The notes under the pieces: model-generated
Seen by the model: only the letters and a program-made list of their open reading frames with translations
What the model was told of the DNA's origin: nothing
The model's database searches: none
Shown: in pieces, positions 17,374 to 17,648 of the stretch
Numbering within the stretch: position 1 is the first letter of the stretch
Layout of the letters: each line of letters begins with the position of its first letter
Program-made: the position numbers and the translations under genes
Assembly: GCA_016800925.1 (NCBI GenBank)
Contig: JABCPU010001048.1
Location: forward strand, 1 to 17,648
DNA length: 17,648 nt
Direction of reading: 5' to 3'
Source of the DNA: Suillus spraguei
Taxonomy: Eukaryota; Basidiomycota; Agaricomycetes; Boletales; Suillaceae

Positions 17374-17648
17374 ATGCTTGCCTCCTTCAGAATAACAGGC
17401 TCGTTGGCCGAGTAAGTGGTATTTCATTCATGTTTTTTGTGTCTGATGATCGGCGTCATAGCGAGCCGCATTCGCCAGTCAAAGGCGTTTCCTTTCTATT
17501 CACGAATACCAGTCGGTAAATCTACTAAACTCGGTGAGATTGCTTAGAAATCGTCACGGCTTGACGACATCCTAGTATGGCATACCAACACCCAAAGAGG
17601 CATTGTTGCAAAGTCTCCCGAAGAGGCCTACAGCGTTGCCCAGAATTT
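17374..17648 (+). CDS. LSC2: Succinyl-CoA ligase beta subunit, 5' end (partial)
   Basis: Mitochondrial citric acid cycle enzyme joining succinyl-CoA hydrolysis to nucleotide triphosphate formation; this is its ATP-grasp subunit. Probable start ATG 17374 (MLASFRITGSLA, a basic, mitochondrial-presequence-like N-terminus). Introns 17412-17461 and 17534-17575 are removed. Exon 2 then reads AAFASQRRFLSIHEYQSVNL, the typical presequence cleavage region and start of the mature protein, and exon 3 reads YGIPTPK, then GIVAKSPEEAYSVAQN to the window edge. Two joins are off by a base or two: exon 1 to exon 2 is not in phase, and CCCAAAGAGGCATT carries two bases too many for PKGIVA. The gene continues outside the window. 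The hallmark IHEYQS...YGIPTPKG makes the call solid; whether it is the ADP- or GDP-forming type cannot be told from this part. Confidence 0.85.

Noticed and set aside
10344..17648. Functional gene cluster linking XPA, histone deacetylase, DinB-like protein and thioesterase
   Set aside because: All are ordinary single genes with separate roles. Shared strand and adjacency alone do not support a joint system.
1..17648. tRNA, rRNA or CRISPR array
   Set aside because: No cloverleaf pattern, no rRNA core sequence and no regularly spaced short repeats were seen.

Overview
The window looks like nuclear DNA of a mushroom-forming fungus (Basidiomycota, Agaricomycetes). Genes are cut by many short introns, mostly 42-70 nt, with GT-AG or occasional GC-AG ends. 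Two loci encode the DUF6533 multi-pass membrane family that is expanded in Agaricomycetes. The conserved genes read best against basidiomycete-style proteins. Names rest on motifs recognised by eye; no database search was run.

Layout. Bases 1-770 are pyrimidine-rich repeat-like DNA without a gene. A broken gene of unknown function lies at about 892-2085 (+). Next come two non-coding inverted-repeat elements: a 280-bp one with 34-bp arms (2256-2535), and a 356-bp TA-flanked one that looks like a Tc1/mariner-type MITE (2831-3186). Bases 3400-10426 hold a large direct segmental duplication. Each copy carries one damaged DUF6533 gene (3949-5683 and 8387-10114). The copies are separated by a 1.7-kb spacer with a 94-bp tandem repeat and a Tc1/mariner-like transposase relic.

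From 10344 the window is a conventional gene row, all on the minus strand: peroxisomal acyl-CoA thioesterase (TES1/ACOT8 type, 10344-11763, ending in the peroxisomal signal AKL), XPA/Rad14 nucleotide excision repair protein (12170-13370), class I histone deacetylase of the Rpd3 type (13683-15912), and a DinB-like fold protein (16095-16924). A divergent plus-strand gene, the succinyl-CoA ligase beta subunit, starts near 17374 and runs off the right edge. These are mainly housekeeping genes, and I see no operon-like functional system. XPA and the histone deacetylase both act on chromatin or DNA, but their adjacency alone says little.

Two observations stand out. First, the upstream duplicate ends in a 3' fragment of the thioesterase gene, which shows that the duplicated block came from the locus beside that gene. 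Second, every conserved gene carries one or more 1-2 nt indels, many at homopolymers. This fits consensus errors in a long-read assembly better than simultaneous decay of five housekeeping genes, although true decay cannot be excluded, especially for XPA and the DUF6533 copies.
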